Shown here: positions 36,346 through 45,399 of the stretch, in pieces
How positions within the stretch are numbered: the stretch's first letter is position 1
Layout: each line of letters opens with the position of its first letter
DNA from: Aequorivita sp. H23M31
GTDB taxonomy: Bacteria; Bacteroidota; Bacteroidia; Flavobacteriales; Flavobacteriaceae
Direction: 5' to 3'
Length of the DNA stretch: 64,000 nucleotides
NCBI RefSeq assembly: GCF_004022485.1
Contig: NZ_CP034951.1
Location: 372,001-436,000 of the forward strand
Notes under the pieces: model-generated
The model's database searches: none
What the model was told of the DNA's origin: nothing
What the model saw: only the letters and a program-made list of their open reading frames with translations
Program-made: the position numbers and the translations under genes

Positions 36346-37188
36346 ATGGAAGCCAACATAGAAAACTTATATAGACATGTAGCCTTCTTGACCTCCATAT
36401 ACCCTTATCGAAACTATAAAAATATTGAAAGCCTTCAAAAAGCAGCAGCTTATATCGAGGTGGAAATGAAGGAAATTGGTTTGCCGACAACCAGACAACA
36501 ATGGGAAGCTAAAGGGAATACATACGAAAACATTTTCGCCCAATATCAGCCCAAAAAAACAAAGCGCTTTATTATTGGCGCGCATTACGACGTTTATAAA
36601 GAAAGTGCGGGGGCAGACGACAATGCCAGTAGTGTGGCGGGCTTGATGGAAATCGCGCGAATGCTAACTGAAATCTCATTGAATTTAGATTACGGAATTG
36701 ATTTCGTCTTTTTCTGTTTGGAGGAGCCTCCCTTTTTTAAAACCGATAAAATGGGAAGTTATATCCACGCAAATTCCATTGCAGATACCGACAAGGATTA
36801 TATAGGGATGATCGCTCTTGAAATGATAGGTTATTATCGCGAAGAAAAGCAGATTTCCAAAGATGATTCTCTCTATAAAAACCAATTGATCGTTTCCTGG
36901 ATTAAAAGGTACGACGCCTTTAACAAGAAAATCTCCCAGCTGCTGAAAGCCAATGGAAAAATGGACTCCCGGCGTTTATCCTATGCAAATGATTACCTAA
37001 ACAACTGCCCTTCAGACCATCGCAATTATTGGCCCTTCCATATTCCCGCAGTAATGGTTATTGGCACCGGCGGCCATGGAAACCCACATTACCACACAAA
37101 TACAGATACCATTGAAACTTTGGATTTCGAGATTATGAGGGAGGCGGTGGGGAGTATTGGTTATACGTTATTTAATTTTTCGGAATAA
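36346..37188 (+). CDS. M28-family zinc aminopeptidase-like protein
   Basis: 280 residues. Zn-peptidase motifs: GAHYD (His80, Asp82), ADDNASS (Asp91/92), LEEPPF (Glu126-Glu127, catalytic base and ligand), ALEMIGYY, and the C-terminal HYHTNTDT His. No signal peptide is obvious, so probably cytoplasmic. Both ends of this gene are duplicated nearby: the 5' part at 47158 and the 3' tail at 37330 and 37514. Substrate unknown. Confidence 0.92.
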   Translation: MEANIENLYRHVAFLTSIYPYRNYKNIESLQKAAAYIEVEMKEIGLPTTRQQWEAKGNTYENIFAQYQPKKTKRFIIGAHYDVYKESAGADDNASSVAGLMEIARMLTEISLNLDYGIDFVFFCLEEPPFFKTDKMGSYIHANSIADTDKDYIGMIALEMIGYYREEKQISKDDSLYKNQLIVSWIKRYDAFNKKISQLLKANGKMDSRRLSYANDYLNNCPSDHRNYWPFHIPAVMVIGTGGHGNPHYHTNTDTIETLDFEIMREAVGSIGYTLFNFSE

Positions 37189-37254
37189 AAGTGGCGTAAG
37201 ACGTTAGGACGGTAGATGTAGGACAATTAGGAGGTAAGATTTTTTAAATTGCAA

Positions 37255-37332
37255 CGCTAGCGCGAGCGTCTCGCTCGTGCCGATTGCTTGCTCAGATAGT
37301 GTGGGACACGGGCGCGACGCCCGCGCCAGCGG
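37255..37332. repeat. family-A hairpin element A4
   Basis: Full two-hairpin element with one change in the right hairpin (GGGCGCGACGCCCG). It follows the M28 gene tail plus a 65-bp spacer. Confidence 0.9.
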
Positions 37333-37436
37333 GGAGTATTGGGGTTGCTTTGTTTAATTTTTTGGAAAAAAAATGACATAGGACGGTAGAAGGTAAGACG
37401 TAGGACGATTAGGAGGTAACATTTTTAACTTTCAAA
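37330..37436. repeat. second copy of the M28 gene tail and spacer
   Basis: GCGGGGAGTATTGG, then TTTAATTTTTTGGAA, repeat the last 45 bp of the M28 gene. The GGACGGTAGA...GGACGATTAGGAGGTAA spacer follows, as after the gene itself. With A4 this makes a 182-bp tandem unit ending at A5. Confidence 0.85.
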
Positions 37437-37512
37437 CGCTAGCGCGAGCGTCTCGCTCGTGCCGGTTGCTTGCTCACGGTCGTGGGGACACGGGCGGGAC
37501 GCCCGCACCAGA
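37437..37512. repeat. family-A hairpin element A5
   Basis: Full element with GCCCGCACCAG at the right end (one change). It starts 182 bp after A4. A third fragment of the M28 tail (GAGGTTATTTAACTTTTC) follows at 37514. Confidence 0.9.
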
Positions 37513-37647
37513 GGAGGTTATTTAACTTTTCTCTATAAAACACCTTACAAGAGAAATAGCTTTGTTGGGAGTATTCTTTGCCTTGGGTAGAGGGTAGGGT
37601 GGATGATCCTTGGCCAGTTAATTTTGGAATGAACTTATCATTTACAA

Positions 37648-37682
37648 TTGTTAAAATACTCTTAATATAAATAGTATATTTG
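37648..37682 (+). promoter_or_regulatory. candidate promoter of the R-M operon
   Basis: TTG at 37648-37650 and TATATTTG at 37675-37682 (perfect TAnnTTTG), 24 bp apart, slightly over the usual range. A leader of about 75 bp follows before hsdR. Confidence 0.5.
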
Positions 37683-37766
37683 GAATGCTATATTTCATAC
37701 AACTGAGGAATCCCGTAAGGATGGGAGGTTGCGATGGATTATATTTGAAGAATAACCAAATTTTCT

Positions 37767-40148
37767 ATGAAGAAAAAAGACTTATCAGAATCTGACATAA
37801 AGGCGAAATTTATCACTCCTGCCATCTTGAAGGCCGGATGGGATGAGCATACGCAGTTGGGTCGCGAGATTTTCTTCACTGACGGTAGGATTTATGTGAA
37901 AGGGAAACTGACAGCAAGAGGAAAGCGCAAGTTTGCGGATTACATTTTATTTTATAAACCCAATGTTCCAATTGCGATAATTGAGGCAAAGGACAATAAA
38001 CATTCCGTCAGAGGTGGCATTCAACAAGCACTTGGATATGGAAATACTTTAGATATTCCATTTGTCTTCAGCAGTAATGGAGATGGGTTTTATTTCCACG
38101 ACAAAACAGCCGCCGATGGCGAAATAGAAAGAGAGATTACTTTAGATGAATTTCCAAGTCCTGAAGAGTTATGGGCCAAGTACAAAAGATATAGAGGAAT
38201 AGAAGCTGAAGAAGTCCAAGAAATAATTTCCCAAGATTATTTTCAAGATGGTTCGGGCCGTTCGCCAAGATACTATCAACAAAATGCAGTAAACAGAACT
38301 ATTGAAGCAGTTGCGAAAAAACAGCAACGAATTATCCTAGTGATGGCTACGGGAACAGGAAAAACATATACTGCGTTTCAGATAATATATAGACTTTGGA
38401 AAAGTGGTGCGAAAAAAAGGATTTTGTTTTTAGCAGATCGTACAGCATTAATTGACCAAACTGCAAGAGGAGATTTTAGACATTTCAGGGATGCTATGAC
38501 TATTATAAAGCACAAGCAGATTGACACGGCATACAATGTTTATTTGGCACTGTATCAGGGGCTTTCAGATAGTTATGGAACAGATGCTTATAAACAATTT
38601 AGTCGTGAGTTTTTCGACTTGGTAATTATCGACGAGTGTCACAGAGGAAGTGCAAAGGAAGATAGCAAATGGAGGGAGATATTAGAATATTTTCATACCG
38701 CTACACATATTGGATTAACTGCTACCCCGAAGGAAACAACAGAAGTTTCTAGTACAGAATATTTTGGAGAGCCCATTTATACCTATTCCTTGAAACAGGG
38801 AATTGATGACGGGTTTTTAGCGCCTTACAAAGTAGTTAAAGTAACTTTGGACATTGATGCAGAAGGATGGCGACCGCCAAGAGGATTTTTAGATAAAGAT
38901 GGCAATCCTGTGGAAGATAGGATTTACAATAGAACTGATTTTGATAAAAATATTGTTGTAGAAGAACGACGAAAAATAGTCGCTGCAAAAATCACGGAAT
39001 TTCTAAAAGGATATGATCGATATGCAAAAAGCATTGTTTTCTGTATAGACATAGAACATGCCGAAGGAATGCGCACAGCCTTGGTTAATGCCAATGCAGA
39101 TTTATTTGCTGAAAACAACAAATACATAATGCAAATTACAGGCGACAATCAAGACGGAAAACGAGAGTTGGACAACTTTATCAATCCCAGTGAAACGTAT
39201 CCTGTTATTGCCACAACTTCTAAATTAATGACCACTGGTATTGATGCCCAAACTTGCAAATTAATTGTTTTGGATAGCAATATTGGCTCAATGACTGAAT
39301 TCAAACAGATTATTGGCCGAGGTACAAGAATCAATGAAGAATATGGCAAGACTTACTTTACGATAATGGATTTTAGGAATGTCACCAATCTTTTTGCCGA
39401 TCCTGATTTTGATGGAGATCCGGTAATGATAAAAATCGTTAGTGAAGATGATGACTTATCAGGAACAGAAGATGAAACAGATGATGCTCCAATTATTGAC
39501 ATAGATGGAGAAGAGGTTGAATTTCCTGAAACACCTGATTATCCTGAAATTGAAGGGGGTGGTGATATTGTAGAAGAACCAAGATCTAAAATACGTGTTG
39601 ATGGAGTACAGGTTAAAATTGTAAATGAAAGAGTTCAGTATTTGGGTTCGGACGGAAAAATCATTACAGAATCATTAAAAGATTACACCAAAAACAGCAT
39701 TACCAAACAATACAAAACCTTAGAATCTTTCTTAAACACTTGGAACAATGCGGATAAGAAAAAGGTCATTGTAAGAGAATTGGAAGATCAAGGAATCTTT
39801 TTTGAAGCGCTACAAGAAGAGGTAGGGAAGGAGTTTGATCCTTTTGATTTGATATGTCATGTAGCTTTTGAATCAAAACCATTGACAAGAAAGGAAAGAG
39901 CTGAAAATGTAAAGAAACGCAACTATTTCACCAAATATGGGGAGCAAGCCCAACTAGTATTAAACAGCCTATTGGATAAATATGCTCAAGATGGCTTAAT
40001 GACCATAGGGAGCACAGAAGTATTAAAACTTGATCCATTAAATAAATTAGGCACTGCAATGGAGTTAGTAAAAGCCTTCGGTGGTAAACCGCAATATTTG
40101 CAAGCTTTAAAAGAATTAGAAGCACAATTATATAAAACAGGGGCGTAA
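37767..40148 (+). CDS. hsdR: type I restriction enzyme, R subunit
   Basis: 793 residues. N-terminal PD-(D/E)xK nuclease: Asp58, then Glu73-x-Lys75 in IIEAKDN. DEAD-like translocase: MATGTGKTYTA (Walker A), IIDECHRG (motif II), GLTATPKE (III), IVFCIDIEHAEGM, and QIIGRGTRI (VI). The acidic linker (about 555-600) precedes the C-terminal domain that contacts HsdM. The length fits EcoAI-type R subunits. Cuts unmodified DNA after translocation, in complex with HsdM and HsdS downstream. The order R-x-KilA-N-M-S is intact apart from the RhuM remnant. Confidence 0.96.
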   Translation: MKKKDLSESDIKAKFITPAILKAGWDEHTQLGREIFFTDGRIYVKGKLTARGKRKFADYILFYKPNVPIAIIEAKDNKHSVRGGIQQALGYGNTLDIPFVFSSNGDGFYFHDKTAADGEIEREITLDEFPSPEELWAKYKRYRGIEAEEVQEIISQDYFQDGSGRSPRYYQQNAVNRTIEAVAKKQQRIILVMATGTGKTYTAFQIIYRLWKSGAKKRILFLADRTALIDQTARGDFRHFRDAMTIIKHKQIDTAYNVYLALYQGLSDSYGTDAYKQFSREFFDLVIIDECHRGSAKEDSKWREILEYFHTATHIGLTATPKETTEVSSTEYFGEPIYTYSLKQGIDDGFLAPYKVVKVTLDIDAEGWRPPRGFLDKDGNPVEDRIYNRTDFDKNIVVEERRKIVAAKITEFLKGYDRYAKSIVFCIDIEHAEGMRTALVNANADLFAENNKYIMQITGDNQDGKRELDNFINPSETYPVIATTSKLMTTGIDAQTCKLIVLDSNIGSMTEFKQIIGRGTRINEEYGKTYFTIMDFRNVTNLFADPDFDGDPVMIKIVSEDDDLSGTEDETDDAPIIDIDGEEVEFPETPDYPEIEGGGDIVEEPRSKIRVDGVQVKIVNERVQYLGSDGKIITESLKDYTKNSITKQYKTLESFLNTWNNADKKKVIVRELEDQGIFFEALQEEVGKEFDPFDLICHVAFESKPLTRKERAENVKKRNYFTKYGEQAQLVLNSLLDKYAQDGLMTIGSTEVLKLDPLNKLGTAMELVKAFGGKPQYLQALKELEAQLYKTGA

Positions 40149-40441
40149 ATGGGGGGCAAAACATTATTATATACAACACTTCCGATGGGAAATCTGCGGT
40201 AAGTCTTCTTGCTAAAGATGGTAATATTTGGATGAATCAAAATGAGCTTGCAGAACTTTTTGACACCTCAAAGCAAAACATAGGGCAACACATATCTAAT
40301 GTGCTAGAAGATAGTGAGTTGGTGGAAGGTTCAGTTGTAGAGTATTTCTTTACTACTGCCGCAGATGGCCAAGACTTCAAGGTTATATTTTATAGTTTAG
40401 ATTACACCAAAAATTTTAGTAATTGTTATGGCGAAAAATAA
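40139..40441 (+). pseudogene. RhuM-family protein, decayed N-terminal part
   Basis: The frame runs open from about 40136 and encodes IIIYNTSDGKSAV, NIWMNQNELAELFDTSKQNI and VVEYFFTTAADG, then VIFYSLD, all matching the N-terminal DNA-binding domain of RhuM ('virulence') proteins found in type I R-M loci. There is no ATG in frame before the conserved part; the first is Met at 40233-1 (40232), inside the domain. The homology stops after IFYSLD and is replaced by an unrelated tail running into the KilA-N gene. A non-functional remnant is most likely. Confidence 0.75.
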
Positions 40442-41249
40442 AAAGATCAACGTTAAGGGAACTGAGATTAGCATCTTCGCTCAGAACGAAATGGATTTTA
40501 TTAGCCTTACCGATATGACTGGAGGCTTTAAAGAGGGTAGTGGTTTGATAGGGAAATGGATTACCAATAAAAACACGTTGGAATATTTAGGAATTTGGGA
40601 GAAAATAAACAATCCCAATTTCAATTACCCCGAATTCGGGGTAATTGAGCAGGATGCAGGAGTCAACAGATTTATTATGTCTGTGGGTCAATGGGTTGAA
40701 AGAACTCAGGCAAAAGGAATGATAGTAAAAGCGGGTAGATATGGAGGCACGTATGCACATAAAGATATTGCATTCCATTTCGCAATGTGGCTCAGTCCGG
40801 AATTTCAGATTTATCTAATTAATGAATTCCAGCGTTTGAAAGAAGACGAAAATAATCGTCTCAAACTCGAATGGAATTTTCAACGAACATTAACCAAAGT
40901 AAACTATCGCATTCATACCGATGCAATTAAAGAAAATCTGATTCCAGAAACACTTAGTAAGGCCCAAATTTCAATGGTGTATGCCATTGAAGCCGATGTT
41001 TTGAATATGGCTCTTTTTGGAAAGACCGCCAAGCAATGGCGTGATGAAAATCCTGACAAAAAAGGAAATATTCGCGATGAAGCAACTATAGAACAGTTGG
41101 TGGTATTATCTAATATGGAAAGTACCAATGCCTTATTAATTCATCAGGGAATGGAACAGAGCGAAAGACTCATTCAATTGAACCAAATGGCCATTACTCA
41201 AATGAAGTCATTGTTAACTCATAACACTTCAATAAGGAAATTGAAATAA
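40428..41249 (+). CDS. KilA-N domain protein in the R-M locus
   Basis: 273 residues. KilA-N domain at about 8-135 (EISIFAQNEMDFISLTDM, then LIGKWITNKNTLEYLGIWE, and the C-terminal YGGTYAHKDIAFHFAMWLSPEFQ). A helical C-terminal part follows. KilA-N proteins bind DNA or nucleic acid and are common passengers between hsdR and hsdM. It overlaps the RhuM remnant by 14 bp. A regulatory or accessory role in the R-M system is inferred. The coding sequence contains a perfect 26-bp palindrome. Confidence 0.9.
   Translation: MAKNKKINVKGTEISIFAQNEMDFISLTDMTGGFKEGSGLIGKWITNKNTLEYLGIWEKINNPNFNYPEFGVIEQDAGVNRFIMSVGQWVERTQAKGMIVKAGRYGGTYAHKDIAFHFAMWLSPEFQIYLINEFQRLKEDENNRLKLEWNFQRTLTKVNYRIHTDAIKENLIPETLSKAQISMVYAIEADVLNMALFGKTAKQWRDENPDKKGNIRDEATIEQLVVLSNMESTNALLIHQGMEQSERLIQLNQMAITQMKSLLTHNTSIRKLK
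40622..40647. repeat. perfect 26-bp palindrome in the KilA-N gene
   Basis: 13-bp arms around GAATTC (CAATTACCCCGAA and its complement), coding NYPEFGVIE. Contains an EcoRI-type hexamer at its centre. Confidence 0.9.
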
Positions 41250-41293
41250 AAGAATGGAGAATAGAGAATAAAGAAGCTATTTCTATGAAATAA

Positions 41294-41416
41294 ATGGAAG
41301 AAAGAGTAAAACAAAAGCATGAGGTATTTGATTAATTTTAAAAAACAGACGAATCTCAAAAAGAGGATCTGAACCAATTAGAATTTCTAGAAAAAATAAT
41401 TAAAGACAAAAAATAA
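41294..41416 (+). pseudogene. decayed small gene before hsdM
   Basis: One frame reads MEERVKQKHEVFD, two stops (TAA, TTT, TAA), then KTDESQKEDLNQLEFLEKII KDKK and a stop directly before the hsdM ATG. The second part is clearly protein-like and charged. It may be the C-terminal end of the RhuM gene whose N-terminus lies at 40139, with the KilA-N gene having replaced the middle. That is inference. Confidence 0.5.
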
Positions 41417-42850
41417 ATGGCAAACGTAGGCGCTGTAATAAGCAGCATCAGAAATATAATGAGGCAAGACAGAGGAATCTCTGGCGATGCGCAACGATTG
41501 GAGCAATTGGGGTGGATGTTGTTTCTGAAAATTATTGATGACAAAGACCAAGAATTAGAAATACTGAAAGACAATTATGTTTCAGTAATTCCTGAGAAAT
41601 TTCAATGGAGATCCTGGGCTACAGACATTGAAGGGATTACAGGCGATGAACTTTTGGAGTTTATTGACAGTAACGCACACGACAATAAAGGCTTGTTTGC
41701 GACACTTCGTGACCTAACAAGTATAACCAACCCAAAAAGAGCAGCGATTGTAAAGGAGGTTTTTGAAGGTTCCAATAATTATATGAAGTCAGGTTATGAA
41801 ATGCGGAAGGTTATTAATAAACTGAATGAAGTTGACTTTAACAACTCGGAAGACAAGCACGTATTTGGAGATATTTATGAAAGTATTTTGGTGGAACTGC
41901 GGGATGCAGGCAACAAGGGTGAATATTATACACCAAGAGCTGTAACACAGTTAATGACTCAAATGATTGACCCGAAATTGGGTGAAAAAGTATTAGACCC
42001 AGCAGCTGGAACCGGTGGTTTCTTAACCGCGGCTATTGACCACGTAAGAGAAAACTATGTGCATACAGTAGCGGACGAACGAATATTACAACAAAGCATT
42101 ACAGGATGGGAATTTAAACCTGTGGCTTATGTGTTGGGCTTAACCAATTTGATTTTGCACGAAATGGATATTCCCGACTACCATTATATGGATAGTTTAA
42201 AAAAGGAATACAACAGTATTGGCGCAAGAGACCGCGTAGATGTTATTTTGGCAAATCCACCCTTTGGAGCAAGCATTGCCGATGGCGTAGAAACCAACTT
42301 TCCTGCAACCTATCGTTGTAAAGAATCTGCGGATTTGTTTGTGATATTGATGTTGCAACTTTTAAAACCTAGAGGCCGTTGGGCCATTGTATTGCCAGAT
42401 GGTTCTATTACAGGTGATGGCGTAAAAGCACGCATAAGGGAAAAATTATTGACCGATGCCAATTTACATACCATTATACGTTTGCCGAATTCAACATTTT
42501 TCCCTGCTACTGTAAGTACCAATTTATTGTTTTTTGAAAAAGGAAGTAAGACAAAGGATATATGGTATTACGAACATAAATTGCCCGAAGGTCAAAAATC
42601 TTATTCCAAAACCAAGCCCATTCAGTTTAATGAATTTGAGCCTATTATTGAATGGTGGAATGATAGAAAGGAAAATGATGTTGCTTGGAAAGTAAATGTA
42701 GATGATTTGAAAAATTGGGATTTGGATATTAAGAATCCTACGGTGGAGGTTGAGGAAGAAATACTAACTGTAAATGAAGTTTTGGATAGATTAAAAAGCT
42801 CATTTGAAAATCTAGCTGAAAATATTGATAAGTTAAAATTAGAATTATAA
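41417..42850 (+). CDS. hsdM: type I DNA methyltransferase, M subunit
   Basis: 477 residues. N-terminal helical HsdM_N domain, then the N6-adenine methyltransferase core with SAM site LDPAAGTGGF (about 194-203) and catalytic NPPFG (about 279-283). The C-terminal coiled-coil helix meets HsdS. It protects host DNA and is required for restriction. Stop and HsdS start overlap (TAATG), so translation is coupled. Confidence 0.97.
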   Translation: MANVGAVISSIRNIMRQDRGISGDAQRLEQLGWMLFLKIIDDKDQELEILKDNYVSVIPEKFQWRSWATDIEGITGDELLEFIDSNAHDNKGLFATLRDLTSITNPKRAAIVKEVFEGSNNYMKSGYEMRKVINKLNEVDFNNSEDKHVFGDIYESILVELRDAGNKGEYYTPRAVTQLMTQMIDPKLGEKVLDPAAGTGGFLTAAIDHVRENYVHTVADERILQQSITGWEFKPVAYVLGLTNLILHEMDIPDYHYMDSLKKEYNSIGARDRVDVILANPPFGASIADGVETNFPATYRCKESADLFVILMLQLLKPRGRWAIVLPDGSITGDGVKARIREKLLTDANLHTIIRLPNSTFFPATVSTNLLFFEKGSKTKDIWYYEHKLPEGQKSYSKTKPIQFNEFEPIIEWWNDRKENDVAWKVNVDDLKNWDLDIKNPTVEVEEEILTVNEVLDRLKSSFENLAENIDKLKLEL

Positions 42851-44199
42851 TGAAGCTCGGAGATGTCTTAAAACTTAATAAAAAATCTTTAATAGATATT
42901 GAAGATAATCAGACTTATAAAATTTCAGGTGTTCAAAATTATGGTCAAGGCATAGTTATCAGACGTGAAGTTTTAGGCTATGAACTAAATATGAAAAAAT
43001 ATCAGTTGATTTCAAAGAATCAATTGATGTGGTGCAAAGTTGATACCAAAAACGGGGCTTTTGGATTAACTCATGATGAACATATTGGAAGTCTTGCATC
43101 TACAAATATGGCTTTAGCTGACATTAATGTCAATCTAGTTAATCCCGAATTTCTAGAAGTTCTATTTAGGCAAAAGACGTTTGCGGATTACATTACAAAA
43201 TATTCTTCAGGGACTACCAACAGAAAATATCTAACACCAAAACAGTTATTTGAAAAAATAGAATTACCTAATCTGAATTTGTTTGAACAACAGGAATTCA
43301 TTGCAAAGTTGAAAAGGATTGAAAAAATTGGTTTGGAATCCGAAATCCAAACCCAAAAAAAACTTTTATCCCAACTCAAACAATCAATTCTCCAAGAAGC
43401 TATACAAGGAAAGTTAACTGCAGATTGGCGAGCCCTTCAACAAGCTCAGGGACCACAAATCGAACCTGCAAGTGAGTTGCTAAAACGGATAAAAGCAGAA
43501 AAAGCCCAATTAATTAAAGACAAAAAAATCAAAAGGGAAAAAGCGCTTCCACCTATTTCAGAAAAAGAAACACCTTTTGAATTGCCTGATGGATGGTTAT
43601 GGTGTAGGTTTGGTGAGTATTCTTTGTTCGAAAGGGGGAGGTTCTCTATAAGACCAAGAAATGATCCTTCATATTTTGATGGAAAAATTCCATTTATTCA
43701 AATTGGAAGTTTAAGTTTAAATGGTGATAGAATAAATTCCTTTAATCAAACCTTAAATGAAAGGGGGCTTAAGGTGTCTAAACTATTTCCAAAAAATACC
43801 GTTGTTATAGCCATTGTAGGGGGTACTATTGGTTATTTAGGTGTTTTAGGTAAAGATATGTGCTTCCCAGATAGTATTATTGGTATTAAACCAACTGAAT
43901 TAACTTGTTCTAAATTTGTTTTACTCCAGCTAAGAGCTCAGCAAAAGACTATTAAGGAGCTTTCATACCAAATGTCAGGGCAACCAAATATTAAACTTCC
44001 AAATCTTACTAATTTGATAATTCCTCTTCCTCCACTTGAAGAACAAAAAGCAATCGTAGAAATAGTTGAGACTCTAATGCAAAAATGTCAAGCCTTAGAG
44101 CAAGAAATAAAAACTAGTGAAGCCAATGCTCAAATGCTTATGCAAGCGGTTTTAAAAGAGGCTTTTGAGGGTGAGAGGGAGGTTGTTGAGAATGTTTGA
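42850..44199 (+). CDS. hsdS: type I restriction specificity subunit
   Basis: 449 residues in two halves. Target recognition domain 1 is about 1-150, followed by the conserved helix (LLSQLKQSILQEAIQGKLTADWR at its core QEAIQGKLT). Domain 2 is about 245-400, with a second helix ending in LMQAVLKEAFEG. The two TRDs read a bipartite site; the recognised bases cannot be told. The usual form of the protein, full length. Confidence 0.95.
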   Translation: MKLGDVLKLNKKSLIDIEDNQTYKISGVQNYGQGIVIRREVLGYELNMKKYQLISKNQLMWCKVDTKNGAFGLTHDEHIGSLASTNMALADINVNLVNPEFLEVLFRQKTFADYITKYSSGTTNRKYLTPKQLFEKIELPNLNLFEQQEFIAKLKRIEKIGLESEIQTQKKLLSQLKQSILQEAIQGKLTADWRALQQAQGPQIEPASELLKRIKAEKAQLIKDKKIKREKALPPISEKETPFELPDGWLWCRFGEYSLFERGRFSIRPRNDPSYFDGKIPFIQIGSLSLNGDRINSFNQTLNERGLKVSKLFPKNTVVIAIVGGTIGYLGVLGKDMCFPDSIIGIKPTELTCSKFVLLQLRAQQKTIKELSYQMSGQPNIKLPNLTNLIIPLPPLEEQKAIVEIVETLMQKCQALEQEIKTSEANAQMLMQAVLKEAFEGEREVVENV

Positions 44200-44325
44200 A
44201 CCAATAGATTTTTTACTGGTTAATAAAGGTGGAAAGGTTATTATAAAATCAAAAAGGGCACGTTAGACTGAAAGAACAGTTTTGATTAAGATAACTTTCC
44301 TCAAAAAAAATAATTATATCATTCA

Positions 44326-45186
44326 ATGAAGCGCTTTGTTTTAAAAATAGTAGTTGCGATAATCTTAATTATAACAGGTTATAATATAGACGAGACATTA
44401 CGTCCTGAATTTATTGGAGGTGGATTTATTTTACTTATTACTATTTTGATCATTGATGGTTTCGATTTTTTTTATAAAAATAGAAGCAGGTTAAAATTAG
44501 TTCTTCACTCATTTTGGATAAGTCTATCCAGAAAATATATAAGATTTTCGATGTCGTATCAGTATTTAATTAAGGTTGGCGATAAGTATTTGTTGGTGCA
44601 AAATGCAAATCCTAATTGGAATTGGTATCAACATGTAGGAGGAAAGTACAAAAGATTACCAGAGACTCAGGAGGTGTTGAGGAAATTAGGGGCAACTGAT
44701 GATTTAAAAATGAAAACAGGTGGATTAAAAAAGGGAGATTTAGCAGTTTTTGTACCTGCAAAAAATGCTTTAAAATTTCTCGATTGGTTCAATAGCGAGA
44801 AGAATCGAGAAATATCGCATTGGAGAGAGTTTTATGAGGAATTATTAGGAGGGAAAGCAGATAAACGTGTTTTGTCAAGAAAAAATTTTCCATACGTAAA
44901 TTTTAGATTTTTAAAATCTTTTCAAACGCCTTTAAAAAGAGCTCCAATGGAAACTGGCTGGAATTGTTGGGAAATTTTACAATATGATGTTTTAGAATTG
45001 ATCCCTAATGAGTCTCAACAGAAGGAATTGGAAGAATTATTATCGAAGGGTGATAATGATTATATCAAGTGGGCTAGTGCAAATATAATTGAAAAGTTAG
45101 GTTATAATGAAGACGAATTAGAATCGAAATATAAAATCGGACCCCACGCGAAATGGGTGTTAAACTTAAAATGGACTAAAGAATAA
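44326..45186 (+). CDS. CBASS-type membrane effector, TM-NUDIX (Cap16-like)
   Basis: 286 residues. Two N-terminal membrane helices (about 5-22 and 33-50), then a cytoplasmic domain beginning YLIKVGDKYLLVQNANPNWNWYQHVGGKY, cut here at its core YLLVQN and QHVGGKY. This matches the SMODS-associated NUDIX (S-NUDIX) domain. A partial NUDIX-box trace is WREFYEELL (about 161-169). A canonical catalytic box is not seen, so it probably senses a nucleotide rather than hydrolysing it. Beside the CD-NTase, the expected role is membrane disruption after cyclic-nucleotide binding. Confidence 0.8.
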   Translation: MKRFVLKIVVAIILIITGYNIDETLRPEFIGGGFILLITILIIDGFDFFYKNRSRLKLVLHSFWISLSRKYIRFSMSYQYLIKVGDKYLLVQNANPNWNWYQHVGGKYKRLPETQEVLRKLGATDDLKMKTGGLKKGDLAVFVPAKNALKFLDWFNSEKNREISHWREFYEELLGGKADKRVLSRKNFPYVNFRFLKSFQTPLKRAPMETGWNCWEILQYDVLELIPNESQQKELEELLSKGDNDYIKWASANIIEKLGYNEDELESKYKIGPHAKWVLNLKWTKE

Positions 45187-45399
45187 TACATTATAACAAT
45201 AAGCTATAATTGCTGAAGTAGTTCTATCCTATGTTGCATTTAAACAAAGTGGATTCACTATAAAATAATTGAGACAACAAATTGCAGTCAATTGAAAATG
45301 GATAAATTTAATAAAATATTAATTTCGAGTTTTGTAGAATTTAGGAACAATTGAATATAAGACACGGGTATATTTAAAACACAATAAAGAATTAGAATA

